The notes beneath the pieces were generated by a model. That model was given only the letters and a program-made list of their open reading frames with translations, had not been told where the DNA came from and ran no database searches. 64,000 bases of DNA from Liopterus haemorrhoidalis (taxonomy: Eukaryota > Arthropoda > Insecta > Coleoptera > Dytiscidae), in NCBI GenBank assembly GCA_963971575.1, contig OZ020625.1:23152992-23216991 (forward strand), in the 5' to 3' direction. The position numbers and the translations under genes were made by a program. Shown here one piece after another: positions 32,930 to 43,698 of this stretch (within the stretch, counting starts at the first letter, position 1; each line of letters starts with the position of its first letter).

Positions 32930-33225
32930 ACAACCAAATTCACAGGAGTTTGTATTATGACAACTCATTACAGAAAATAATGGATCATGGATCATATGGA
33001 GAAAATTATTTTTAGTAGTTCCAACAAATTCCGTCACTGTATTAAATTCTGGTATCGTTATGTTGATGATATTATTTGTCTTTGGGAAGGTAGTAATAGG
33101 CAATTAAAATTATTTTTCAACCATATTAACGATATCAATCCTTCAATAATTTACTATGGAGATAGAAATTAATCGTTCCTTAAACTTCTTAGACCTTTCC
33201 ATCTCACATTCTAATTCTAAACTCT
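32930..33225 (+). pseudogene. Penelope-like reverse transcriptase fragment
   Basis: From about 33020 the frame reads NKFRHCIKFWYRYVDDIICL then W..SNRQLKLFFNHINDINPS and, after a frameshift near 33155, MEIEINRSLNFLDLSISHSN. The W-Y-R-Y-V-D-D box followed by an L..FF..IN..NPSI.FT.E.E....LNFLDL.I arrangement is characteristic of Penelope-like elements. Only the palm C-motif region is left; N-terminal RT motifs and the GIY-YIG endonuclease are missing. Consistent with the hammerhead element at 9273-9467. Confidence 0.75.
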
Positions 33226-33955
33226 AGAGCCCAATAGAATTCTTTCCTTTTTGAAAAATTCCGAAATTTTACTTTAATTTTAATATACTTTAAGTTTACA
33301 TTTCTGAATTAAAATTCTTTTCTTGTTATTAAACCTCTGGCTATGCGATGAGATTATGTATATCTGTTTCAATATTTGTTCAGAGACACGGAATGTGTCA
33401 GAAAATAATGGGATATAAATTAGATTTTCATATGTTGACATACGAATAGCATCTGCCTCAACAAAATTTGCATTACTCTAAGTCCTTTGGGATCATAGTA
33501 TATTTGGTTTGAATAATTTTGTTTTGTCCTAATGAAGAATTTAGGCTAGTCAACGATTTAACTAAATAAATCGTTGTAGTCGGCAACTGATACGTTTACT
33601 GTAAGTTGTACCATTTATTATTAACTAAGTATCGAGCCTGTGATCATCATTATGATATGTTAATTAAATGACTATTGATACATTTTACATTAGTTTTTGT
33701 CTTCTTAATATTTCGATCTGCGGCCCTTTTTTAGGTAGTTAAGAATAAAATATGTATTCCAGACAAATAACTTGATGAAGAAAATGAATAATTGATAAGG
33801 AAGTTTGTTTACTTAAAACTTTATATGTATTAGGGTTGATATATTAATATTTTTTAATTTATCGACCAAGTAATAAGAATTAATTAGATAGTTTAGAAAT
33901 AATTACCAAGGTCATGAGAGGGCAAGAGGGTACATAACACGGGTATACATATATA
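33226..33955. other. No recognisable gene
   Basis: AT-rich DNA without frames or placed repeats. Confidence 0.5.
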
Positions 33956-35263
33956 CAAGGTGTCTCAAAAGAAATTTTATATTTAGTGGATCGATTAAAA
34001 AAAAAGTAAGCCGTATATAGAAAAAATGTTTATTAATTATTAAAATACACTTTTTGGGGATTTATTTCTTAAAAATAATATCGTCTAAATGTAGACCCTC
34101 GCGTTCTCGGCACTCATTTAATCGAACAGTAAAATTACTTATGACGTCTCGGCAGGTGGACTCAGGGATGGCTGCCATTTCGTGACGGATATTTTCTTTC
34201 AAATGCGCCAGTGAAGTCGGTTTATTGGCGTAAACTTTAGATTTAAGATAACCCCATAGGAAAAAGTCCATAGTGGTTAAATCTGGACTGCGTGGAGGCC
34301 AATTTATGTCACCTCTCCGGGAGATCAATTTGCCTGAGAAAATTTCACGAACACGTGGCAGAGACATATTGGACGTGTGTGAAGTTGCTCCGTCCTGTTC
34401 CATGTTCTTTGGTTATAGCCAGAAAAGTTTTGCAGTTCAGGTACCAAGAAGTTGTCTAACATCTCCACATAACGCTCTGAATTCACTGTAACTGCACGCC
34501 CCCTTTCGTCTTCAAAAAAGTAAGGGCCGATAATTCCTCGCGCCGACATCGCAGCCCATACGGTCACTTTAGGCGAATGTAGGGGTTTCTGATGCTTGCG
34601 TTTCGGATTCGTTGCACTCCAGTAGCGGCAGTTCTGCTTATTTACGTGGCCATTAAGATGAAAATGAGCTTCAACCGAAAACAAAATGTTGGTAAACGTT
34701 GAAAATCGCTCAATCATCTGATTTACGAAATTAAGCCTCTGACTGGCATCTTGGGGCTTTAATTCTTGCACCAATTGAATTTTGTAGGCGTGCAGCTTTA
34801 GGTCTTTGTGCATAATGCGATGTAATGATGATCTATGCACATTTAAAGCACTTGCGCGCTTCCGAACTGAAAGGTTCGGGTCGTCACGAACAGACTGATT
34901 AACATTCTCCACGTTTTCTACCGTTCTTGATGACCTAGGTCGCCCGGATTTTGATTTATCCAGCGTTGTACCAGTCTCTTCAAACTTTTTAACCCAATGT
35001 CGAATGAGAGGAATGCTTGGCGCATCATTTAAGTGGCGAAAACCTCGAATACTGCAGAATTTTCTACGCGGTACAGTCGCCGAATCACCGTTTTTGTAAA
35101 ACTCTCGCACGCATAACGCGCGGTCTGCTCCCGAGAAACGCTCCATAGCGACCATGAATTCCCAAGAGCCAGGCTACCGATTGACATAACCCCCGCGCCC
35201 CTCGGATACGTTGCGTTCACGCAGTAAGCTAAATAAATATAAAATTTCTTTTGAGACACCTTG
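33956..35263 (-). mobile_element. Mariner-type element with 30-bp perfect TIRs (DUF4817 type)
   Basis: Positions 33956-33985 are the exact inverse of 35234-35263 (starting CAAGGTGTCTCAAAAGAAAT). TA (or TATA) flanks both ends. 1308 bp, the expected size for a full element. One long frame and a frameshifted C-terminal frame cover the interior, so it is the best-preserved DNA transposon here. Confidence 0.95.
34062..35155 (-). pseudogene. Mariner/IS630-type transposase (DUF4817 + DDE), one frameshift
   Basis: Starts MVAMERFSGADRALCVREFY at 35155. Residues 1-120 form the DUF4817-type helix-turn-helix (IRHWVKKFEETGTTLDKSKS, VRKRASALNVHRSSLHRIMH). The DDE core follows: FSVEAHFHLNGHVNKQNCRY, where family members have FSDEAHF, so the first catalytic Asp appears as Val; then VWAAMSARGIIGPYFFED. 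A one-base loss near 34405 shifts the frame. The downstream frame continues QDGATSHTSN (second Asp) and PRSPDLTTMDFFLWGYLKSK (third Asp), ending at 34062 with DDIIFKK. Family role: cut-and-paste transposition into TA. The frameshift and the Asp-to-Val change predict inactivity, but the copy must be fairly recent because its TIRs are perfect. Confidence 0.92.
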
Positions 35264-35582
35264 TATAAGGGTTCTGATAGCATTTCTAGGAATGAAAGAA
35301 TCTAAAATTGTTCAAGAGTATTTCACTGCTCAAAATTATTAGGCAATAACTTTGAACAAAAGTCCTTTTGAACAATAAAATGTATAAAATAATTTTAAAG
35401 CTACGTTTTGTAATTTATGGCTTCTATTTTTCTATTATCTGAATTCTAAAACATTTAACTGCAATGAACCCTTTAAATTCTCTAAAAATACGAGTTAATA
35501 CATTTATCTCAGTCATTAGCAACGGGCCATAAGGTTTTGCATCCCAATAATATTTTTATTTATTTTTAAAGGAGGTTTGTCT
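35264..35582. other. No recognisable gene
   Basis: Short AT-rich spacer. Confidence 0.5.
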
Positions 35583-35634
35583 TTTTTAGGGTTTTGTAGG
35601 TATGACCAAAAAACCCTTATACCGTCATTTTGTC

Positions 35635-35672
<38 letters not shown>

Positions 35673-36655
35673 TCGGTCAAAATTGTAGCCAAACGGCTAA
35701 GCCTAGAGAGTTGAAATTTGGCATGCTTATACAACTCGTTGACCCGCACATAGGAAAAATACTAAAACATCTAAAAAACATATCCCTCTAAAAATATAAA
35801 CAAATATGTGCACTTCGAAAAAAAAAATATTTTTTTTAAATTCTGAGTAGGGTATCAAATGAAAGCCCTTAGTACGTAGATTAACGATCAAAATTTTATT
35901 TTTGCAAAATAAATTATTTTGATGCGATTTTTGCCAAAATTGTGCAAAAAAATTTTTGTCCCACACCCTGTAGCCCAGATGGTTTAAACTAAAAATCTGA
36001 AAAAATTCTAAGTAATGTACATTGGTGTGAACCGGAATAGTACAACAGGAATTTTTGATCAGATTATGTTTTCGGAAAATAACGCATTTTTTGTGTTTTT
36101 AACTAAAATATGTTAACTATTTAATACGTTGTGTAACATATCACAACACTAACTCTCGTGGCGTGGTTGGATTCGTCGTGAGCTTTATAATATAAGTTAA
36201 CTTGCGAACTAGGGTTCGAATCCTGTTGATTTTATTTTTTATTTTTTTTTTTGCATTTTTATTTTGTTTAAACTATTTTGTTAAAATTCTAGTTATATTT
36301 GGTAAATAGTGCATTTAATTTTTAAAAGCGTAAATTTAATAACCAGTGGAAAGTGTTGAAATTATAATGTAATTCTGTTTGACAAAATCAAAGGGCGGGA
36401 CTTATGATGTAAGCAACCAATGGAAGCCATAGGTGCAATTTTCAAAATCTTAATGAACTTTGCTATGTAAAAAAAATACTGCATAGATTTAGAAACTCAA
36501 ATAATGGTATTAGGCATTCGAATTAAAATTCATAAAAAAATATTTTGACATAAAATTTGTTTTAAAATCCCAAATAATCATCGTTCAGTTACTAAATACC
36601 TGCAAAACCCAGAAATGTGTGAAAATTCACACTTCACATCAATTTTTTTTTATGT
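35583..36655 (+). repeat. Repeat family B, copy 5 (complete)
   Basis: Left AGGGTTTTGTAGGTATGACC, a (GTCT)n tract (35637-35672), CCCACACCCTGTAGCCCAGA block, tRNA-like module (36152-36228), GCATTTTTATTTTGTTTAAA block, CAACCAATGGAAGCCATAGG block, right end TGTGAAAATTCACACTTCAC. About 1.07 kb and non-coding. Confidence 0.85.
36152..36228 (+). other. tRNA-like module inside family B copy 5
   Basis: CTCGTGGCGTGGTTGGATTC (A-box position) and a perfect B-box GGGTTCGAATCC (36212-36223), between the same conserved flanks as in copies 2-4. The body between the boxes is unlike the other copies. Confidence 0.6.
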
Positions 36656-36969
36656 ATTGAGAGAGTTCTAGAGGTAGAACTCTAGAGACCGTTTATCTTT
36701 TACTTTCCTATATTCTAATCTTTCTTTTGGTAATTTTCTAATTGTAATTTTATTTGTTTCAGGTGAGTTCAAAGACTTTTGACATTGTATGGCAGATAGA
36801 TGGTAAGGTAAAAAAACCGCAAACTATAAAAAAATAATAACGCAATAAAATTTCAATGTTGTTGAACTCAAGAAACTAATTTAATTGATGCTAACTTCCT
36901 TATGCACGTTTTTGTTGGAAAGCAGAACTGCTGACTCAACATCTGTAGATATTAGTGATTAAACTAGTT

Positions 36970-37300
36970 TAAGGTTTCGTAGGCATAACCACAAAACTCT
37001 TATATCGTTCTTTCTGTGTATGTATTAGAGATGAGTCGTTCATGAACGAACCGGCTCACTGAAGTGACACGGTTCACCAAATTGAAATGAACCGGCTCAC
37101 GGTTCACTGCATAGTTTCAAGTTTCAAGGATACGATTGATCGGGCGATCGGAACATGTTTACTTAGCTGGATCAATGAGCTCAAAACGCCGGATCAGTGC
37201 TGGATCAACGACCTCCACTGATCCGGTTCCGCAAACTGAGTCGAAATTCCCATCTCTAGTCTGTATGTCCAGGCGGGCACACAGATTTTTCTTTTGGCGC
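36970..37300 (+). repeat. Family B left-end fragment with nested hAT MITE
   Basis: AAGGTTTCGTAGGCATAACC at 36971 and GTCTGTATGTCC at 37259 resemble the diverged left end of family B, split by the MITE at 37026-37258. Confidence 0.5.
37026..37258. mobile_element. hAT MITE with GGATCA and GAACCGG arrays
   Basis: TAGAGATGAG (37026) and inverse TAGAGATGGG (to 37258). GTATGTAT before and GTCTGTAT after agree at 7 of 8 bases. GAACCGGCTCAC words on the left, GGATCA words on the right. 233 bp. Confidence 0.75.
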
Positions 37301-37917
37301 TCACATTCAGTTAGTTACAAGAAAAATGTATCTCAAAAACGCGGCTATTAAAACCGTGTTTTTTAGTATTGGGATGGGGGGGCTCTTATTAAACTTAAAA
37401 AATTTAAATATTCATAACTATATAGACAACCAAGCTTTGAACAAAAATTTGTATAAAATATAATTTGATGTATTTTTGAAGGTTTACCTAAATCCTTTTT
37501 TTTTAATTTAAAAAAAATAAATTTGTTTTTTAATTTTTTTTTAATGGGAGGGCAAGTTTAGCGGAGGTGTCCCTTCTCCACTGGTTTTAAATTTTAAACA
37601 TCCTTTTGCAACGCATGCTTAGCAATGCAATGCTTTCCTACGTTTATTTACCATTCAAGGAATGCTTTTAATTTAAGGAAAGCTGGTGCAATTGAGTATA
37701 CGTAGCTCATTTGAATTTATAGTTTTTTAATTTCTGACTACCAACAGAAATGTAATTTTGTATATGAATTTTCATTTATTAAGTATAGGGATTTGCAGCT
37801 AAGTACCCTACCATCTGGTGAGCGTTTCATGAACTTGTGTACATCAGATAACATTTCGTTTTGTGTATTGGTTTTGTATGAAGTTTGTTTTTAAAGTTTT
37901 ATTATAATCATTGAAAA
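37301..37917. other. No recognisable gene
   Basis: AT-rich with long A and T runs. Confidence 0.5.
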
Positions 37918-38133
37918 ATGTATAATACATATTGTTGTGTGCCTATGTGCAATTCATTGAAAAGAAGAAACCCGGAAATATCGTTTCATTTGTTTCCACT
38001 AATATCAGACACCGTACGGTTCGAAACAAAATTGGGAAAGCAAGAGGTTAGGAATCGACGCGATGTTTAGATAAACAATTTAAAAATTGGAAAAAAAGTG
38101 AGCCCTTATATCAAAGTTTGCTCATTACATTTT
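37918..38133 (+). pseudogene. THAP-domain fragment
   Basis: From ATG 37918: MYNTYCCVPMCNSLKRRNPE, ISFHLFPL, then an early stop near 38068. In another frame VCSLHF at 38116-38133 supplies the last Cys and His of the C2CH module, with a W (NWKK) between. The domain therefore spans about 72 codons but is broken by a frameshift. About 130 bases downstream a TTTTTTTCAG acceptor-like site precedes a short frame (38269-38386), possibly a second exon. Not the same subfamily as units D or E. Confidence 0.65.
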
Positions 38134-38386
38134 AATGATAGTAAAAAATATTTTCAATTTTGTATTTATTATCGCATATCTTGAAAATTCCTGTTATTGT
38201 GTGTGGGTTTGTAATGCACAAGTTTCTAGGCATAATGCACAAATCTTTATGAACTCTGTTTTTTTCAGTGACTCCACACAATATTATATGCCCAGCATTG
38301 TAGATTTCTACCCCTTGGTAAACAACACGGGAATTATTATTTCCCCCAATATAGTTAAAGTAATCGACAATGGAAAACCGCCATAA

Positions 38387-39108
38387 CTTAAAACCAGATC
38401 ACAAAATGTAGTATTTTAGATGTTTACAAGTGTTGTCACTTCACAAAATCAGAAAATCCCAAACAATTATTTATTTTTTGTCGTTTTTTGATACACTTTT
38501 CGCTATTATTTACTAGTAAATGTCAAATGGTATCTGATTTAGAATGGTTTCAAAAAAATCCGCGTGGCGCTACGATCTTAAAATTTTTCCCCTATACTTT
38601 TGCTACAGTTTGTTTTATCTGCCCCAGTTTACAAATTAATAATATCTTTGCTACATGATGGTGGGTGATATTGTACCTAATCTGTGTTTATTCAAGTGCA
38701 CCAACCTAGATCAACTGTTACTTCTTTATCAGTGGAAAATAAGTCGCTGAGTCACTCGCTGTCATTCACATATAACGTGTGCCATGTGCCATTACATATG
38801 TATACAGTGGCGAATAAATGTTAATTCACTTTATGTAATATAGGTATTGTGGATCTGTTAAATACATGATTATTCTGATGTTTATTTATCTGTGCTTCCG
38901 ATTTGTAAATAATTCATTGTGTTTTAATTGACGGTTGCACATTTTAGTTTTATGCTTTGTTTCCTCTCGCGGTATTCAAATTGCTATTTTCAATTTTTTA
39001 CAGCTATGTTTTTTAAATTTTCGAGCGACCGTTTTTCTCACGGACCTGACCCCCCCCCGCTCTCCAAGCACTCAAAAAACACGCTTTTAAGGGATACGTT
39101 TTTCTTGT
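38387..39108. other. No recognisable gene
   Basis: AT-rich; a run of nine C at 39049-39057 is the only oddity. Confidence 0.5.
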
Positions 39109-39479
39109 ATTTAAAGGGTACAGGAAAAAATACAGGCAAGTCATTTTTTTTAATAACGAGAAAAACGAATTTTTAATTATGAAACGTTATATATGTTTTT
39201 CATATAAAGTAAAAAATTTGGAATGGAATCTTGGAGTTTGTGGTGTAGTGAACCAAATGAAATGATGTTTGAAGCCTGCAGTAACAATAACATCAAATTA
39301 AGCCAGAAAAATTATCCGGACTCCCATTTCTCTTAGGAAAAAAACAGATAAGTCATCTGAAACAATGAGAAAACCAGGCGTATTAGCTCCCTTAAAATGT
39401 ATTACTTTTCACCAATATGGTGAATTTATTATTAATAATTACTATTTTTTTGAAATAATGCAATAAAAACTCACAGGTT

Positions 39480-40660
39480 ATCAATCATGTGTCAATTTCT
39501 GGAAAAACTCCACAGCTCTTTGGCCACAAAATTTCATGAGACTCATTATATCCTGATGCTTAGCCTTTGAAATAAATAAAGGACCTGTGGAAATAAGAGA
39601 AGTCTTGTCATTTTTATACGAAAGTTAATGGAAATACTGCAGGATAAAAATTACCTGTGTAACACTGCAGAGGTATCTTAAATTCTCCGTTTTCCAATGT
39701 TGAAGCATTTTTGCAGGCTTTTTTATTACACTGGACAACATGGAACCATTGTATGTTGTCCGCCAGTTCAGAAGACGAGGATGAGTGAATGAGGCCAATA
39801 TTTCCTTATAGACCGGGAGCTCATGACATTTTTGGTCTCCTATTTCATACAGCATGCCTTTTGGAGGAGAGAATATTTACCCTGTGACAACAAAAAAGGG
39901 ATGGTACTAAACCCCTGCACGCTTTCCGGTCATAGCGTTACGTCATAGGGAAAATTGCATTTCCACTTGCACAAAATTTTTGTGTTTTTCTCTGATTTAA
40001 TATTGCTTGCCCTTTTGTCAAAAGAAAGTTATAACAAATTTAAAGTCTTTTAATTATAGGCATGTTGTATGAAAACGCGGAAAATCATATTTTTTTATTA
40101 CAAGATCACATGACCGTTTGAGCCCTTTGGGACCCTCCGAATCGCATGCATATATTTAAAAGACTTTAAATTTGTTATAACTTTCTTTTGACAAAAGGGC
40201 AAGCAATATTTAATCAGAGAAAAGCACAAAAATTTTGTGTTTAAGTGGAAATGCAATTTTCCCTATGACCGGAAAGCGTGCAGGGGTTTAGTACCATCCC
40301 TTTTTTGTTGTCACAGGGTAAATATTCTCTCCTCCAAAAGGCATGCTGTATGAAATCGGAGACCAAAAACTGTCATGAGCTCCCGGTCTATTAATGGGCT
40401 AGGTTTTAAATGGACATTTCAGGACATATTTCTCATCTAGTAGCCCTTTCCAGTCAAACACGATTTCTCGGCTGACCACAGTAAATGGCGATGGTTTGGT
40501 TCTTGAATTTTTTTATCATCATCTTGAAATCTCCATTTCGTGTGAACTTATCCTTAATTTTTTACCGACTTCTGAAATGCGGCCAGTTATTTTGCTTTTC
40601 TTTGTCTCCATACGCAAATTAACGTCTTCGTTCGATGTTGCTGTCATCGTAACAGCACAA
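39480..40660 (-). pseudogene. Transposon-encoded protein remnants, family unknown
   Basis: On the minus strand, from about 40648: a start MTATSNEDVNLRMETKKSKI, then after frame changes FTVVSREIVFDWKGLLDEKY, then (beyond the fold-back) HPRLLNWRTTYNGSMLSSVI and KKPAKMLQHWKTENLRYLCS followed by a GTAATT donor-like site (39655), and near 39480-39560 KHQDIMSLMKFCGQRAVEFF. The pieces suggest a spliced, now broken gene. I do not recognise the family with confidence. The last block resembles short C-terminal segments seen in other DNA-transposon proteins, but this is only impression. Confidence 0.4.
39809..40390. mobile_element. Fold-back element with ~250-bp inverted arms, TTA duplication
   Basis: TAGACCGGGAGCTCATGACA at 39809 is inverted at 40390. 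The arms (39809-40065; 40148-40390) match with few differences and enclose an 80-base centre. TTA flanks both sides (39806-39808, 40391-40393). Non-coding. It interrupts the protein remnants of the surrounding element. Confidence 0.9.
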
Positions 40661-40979
40661 AACAACTTATAAAGCACTTATAAATAACGACAATAACTAC
40701 GATAACGACGTGAATCACGGCGATTGCACTGCACAGAATAAACACTTGCACTGTCAGCTGTTAGCAGGCTGATTTACCTGTTTTTTCCCTGTACCGCTTG
40801 ATTTGCCTGGTTCTTTCCCTGTGCACCAAAACTTTGAAGGCTAATACACTTGTGACTTATATGTTTTTTCACCTGTTTGATGCCTCCAAAAGATCTATCT
40901 TTCCATTCTGAATAGAAATACAACATAAACTCAATTTTTTTAAAAAGTGACTTGCCTGTTTTTTTTCTCTGTACCCTTC

Positions 40980-41278
40980 AATTAACTTGAGCCTTCGTCA
41001 AGAAAAAAAATTTGCTTCTGAGCCCCTCTAAAAAATAATTTATCTGATTATTGAACACTCTGTATTACGTAAAACAAATTTGATAACGTTTTAGGGGGTT
41101 TGAGACAAAGCAGGAGTTTTTTTGAAGAGTGACATTTTTTGTAAAATTGATAATAAAAAAAGTTTTTTCCATTTGTATCCAATTTCTTGGATCACGCTGT
41201 GTATTAGCGCACAACAAAATTTTTCATTGGCCCTACGTACATATTTATGTAAAATTTGCAATAATAGTTTCTTAAAGT
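40980..41278. other. Short unassigned spacer
   Basis: AT-rich DNA between the unclassified transposon and the Harbinger element. Confidence 0.5.
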
Positions 41279-41485
41279 TAATGTCGGGTTTACATTGGTA
41301 GAGTAAAAGAGCTAGTAACTAACGCAAGTACTACGCGCTTTACTCTACTATCTTATTTTAAGGATAGTAGGTGTTCATACGGAATTGACATACATATCTT
41401 ATTTTCTGGATAGTAAGTGTCAAAACACATTTGACATCTTCACTGTGATTTTGTAGTGTAATTATCTTTTTGCAAAAAATAGTTT

Positions 41486-41878
41486 ATGAATGTGGATATA
41501 CATCGTCGCCGGCGTGATGCCATTAAAGAAGTGGTATTTTGAATTACATCATTTCTTGTGGAGGAAATAATTGATTGTCTTATTGAAGTATTCGGTACAG
41601 AATATAAGCCTAAACAATAATGGGTTAAAAAATGGATTGATAGAAGAACTACCCATAGCGCATCAGTCCTTCTATTTCGTGAATTAGCCTTGGAAGATCA
41701 AAAAGAGTACAGACTGTGTTTAAGAATGACACCAGATGATTTTAATAGGCTATTAAATTTAGTTAGTCCATTAATACAACGATCTGATACACTAATAAGG
41801 GATGCAATTCCAGCAAAAATAAAATTGGAATCAACGCTTTATTTACTATCCACAGGAAAGAGTTATTGTAGTCTACAA
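41486..41878 (+). pseudogene. Harbinger transposase, N-terminal part with stops
   Basis: From ATG 41486: MNVDIHRRRRDAIKEVVF, stop, then a second stop before WVKKWIDRRTTHSASVLLFR and ELALEDQKEYRLCLRMTPDD; then LLNLVSPLIQRSDTLIRDAI and LYLLSTGKSYCSLQ. The sequence RW..RR..(H/Y)GAS..L..EL..ED...Y...LRM....F..LL..V.P.I...DT..R.AI matches HARBI1-type transposases up to the start of the nuclease domain. The DDE residues are missing: the frame is cut by the MITE, and the DNA beyond it no longer codes. Inactive. Confidence 0.9.
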
Positions 41879-42177
41879 CAGTGTTTCTCAACAGGTGGTC
41901 CCCAGAAAAATTTTAGTGGTCCGCGAAAGTTTTTATATGTGTTTTTTGCAGTTTTATTTTTAATTTATTTTGCACATTTTTTATGTAAATAGTTTATATT
42001 TTGTTTATTTTCTGTAAACTTTCTGTGATTTTCTACAAATAAAATAAATGTGTTTAGTAGCACATTAAATATATTTGTTTTCATGCAAAAAATAAACCAA
42101 CAATTATTATTAGTAGTCCGCGTTAGAAAATTATATATTATTCTGATCCACGGTGCGGTTTTGGTCGAGAAACACTG
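41879..42177. mobile_element. hAT MITE nested in Harbinger
   Basis: CAGTGTTTCTCAACAGGTGG (41879) and inverse CAGTGTTTCTCGACCAAAAC (to 42177). GTCTACAA / GTCTACAT flank (7 of 8). 299 bp. Related right-end fragment at 24569-24635. Confidence 0.9.
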
Positions 42178-42544
42178 GTCTACATCTTTTTCGTGTATCA
42201 AAGGCAGTTATTTCACAGATGATTTCAAAAATCATCAATTAATAAATCAATGTTACGCAATTTATGTAAATAAATTGTAACTTACCTGATATGGTTTTTT
42301 TTTCCTATTTGTTATGACAGGTTACCGCTTGCCGCCAATTTCAAATGAATCAATTTTGCGTAGTGGGGGAAAAGACAGTAGCTAGTAAATACGTGGACGA
42401 GCTAGCTGCTATCCTAGCCCAACTACTAGCAGCTAGTACTCTACTAGTCACAATGTCAACTGTTTACACAGGGATAGTAACTAGTTGCTAGTTACTTGCG
42501 CTAGTTACTAGCTCTTTTACTCTACCAATGTAAACCCAGCATAA

Positions 42545-43212
42545 GGATTGTTTGCTTTAATTCAAGGACCCCGAAATGAAAATTAGCTTAGGCTCCCGAA
42601 AGTCTAGATCCACCACTGCACATACCCCTCCCCCCAAAATAATCTAAGGCCCTTTCGTACTCAAAATGTGGTCACTTTACGCAGATCCTACCCAGTTGTC
42701 GTGAGTTTATATAAAGTAGAAGCTACTATAAATATATTTAAATAGTTCCTTTATAAAATATAAGGTCGTGGAGACATGAATAAAAAGTGATGTGAGGTTA
42801 TGTGACATTTTTTGTGACAGCATTCATGATTGTGTTGGCAATGTGTAATATCAGGTGTCACGTGTTATGTAAGTAACACGGTAATATCAGAAAAGAGGAA
42901 CAAGGACAAGGTCACCAGCGTACAAGCTGAATTATTTAAAGTCATAACACAAGGTGATCTAACCTTTATACTTACTTACTCTTGTTTGTTCTTTCCGACA
43001 TTGTATGCTGATGTATAAGATCAGGGCTGGTTTAGGAGAGCTTTCATGTTAATTTCGATGCAGTACGAAAACTAGAGACTTGAATATATTTCTAGTTATA
43101 ATACATAAATATTCATTCAAAATTATTATGTAAACTTTAACATTTATATACGAACAACTTAATATGCAGTTGACGATAAATTGTGAAAAATCACAATATT
43201 ATGTGCTTTTTT
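42545..43212. other. No recognisable gene
   Basis: Mixed DNA with a C-rich patch at 42628-42638 and no recognisable frame. Confidence 0.5.
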
Positions 43213-43698
43213 GCGCCTTAAGTGGGAAACAGAATGCAACGAGTTTGACGGCGCGTTGACGCCGTTCGTACGGCGCTATCTGTCAGGAGAAAGTTAAACC
43301 CAAGCTGTCGTACGCAAGTGCACAGAATGGACAACGTCCTACGCCGTTCGACCGCCGTTGATACTGAATGTTCGTCAACTTCCAACTTTTGACGCCGTTG
43401 AACGTTGACGCAGAACACCTAACCTCAGTTTTTACTGAATGGTAAAGTGTTTATATGTATAAATAACTTGCATACAACATAAATAACATCACACACAAGT
43501 CTTCATCATCCATTATACTTTTAATAAAAGAAAGCGCACGTATAAACACAGATATAGGTTGTCAAGTGACACTTGACGGCGTTAAAAATTATTGCATTGT
43601 GTGCAGGCGAAAATTCTCAACGGCGCTAACGCAACGCTGTCGCAAATGACGCCGCGCTGACGGCGTAGCGCGCTGTGCATTCTGTTCCAGGCTTTATG
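43213..43698. mobile_element. GC-rich MITE family G, copy 1
   Basis: About 485 bp. The left end TTAAGTGGGAAACAGAATGC and the right end (minus) TAAAGCCTGGAACAGAATGC are imperfect inverts. Subterminal DNA is rich in GACGCCGTT/AACGGCGTC words, far more GC-rich than the surroundings. A second copy is at 47149-47632. The open frames are accidents of composition. Confidence 0.8.

Larger units (their letters stand above)
39109..40979 (-). mobile_element. Unclassified DNA transposon with AAGGGTACAG ends and minus-strand coding remnants
   Basis: The inverted ends AAAGGGTACAGGAAAAAATA / ACAGGCAAGTCA (39109-39143) and GAAGGGTACAGAGAAAAAAA / ACAGGCAAGTCA (minus, from 40979) match over about 35 bases. 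No clear target duplication. Further ACAGG words follow at the right end (about 40755-40820). Protein remnants on the minus strand and a fold-back insertion lie inside. About 1.87 kb including the insertion. Confidence 0.65.
41282..42541 (+). mobile_element. PIF/Harbinger element with TAA duplication, split by a hAT MITE
   Basis: TGTCGGGTTTACATTGGTAG (41282) and inverse TGCTGGGTTTACATTGGTAG (to 42541) continue as inverted AGTAAAAGAGCTAGTAACTA. TAA flanks (41279-41281, 42542-42544). Arms over 45 bases. Contains the transposase start and the MITE at 41879-42177. Confidence 0.92.

Noticed and set aside
43218..43418. Arg-rich frames in MITE G (also 47150-47350)
   Set aside because: By-products of GC-rich inverted words; both copies are non-coding MITEs.
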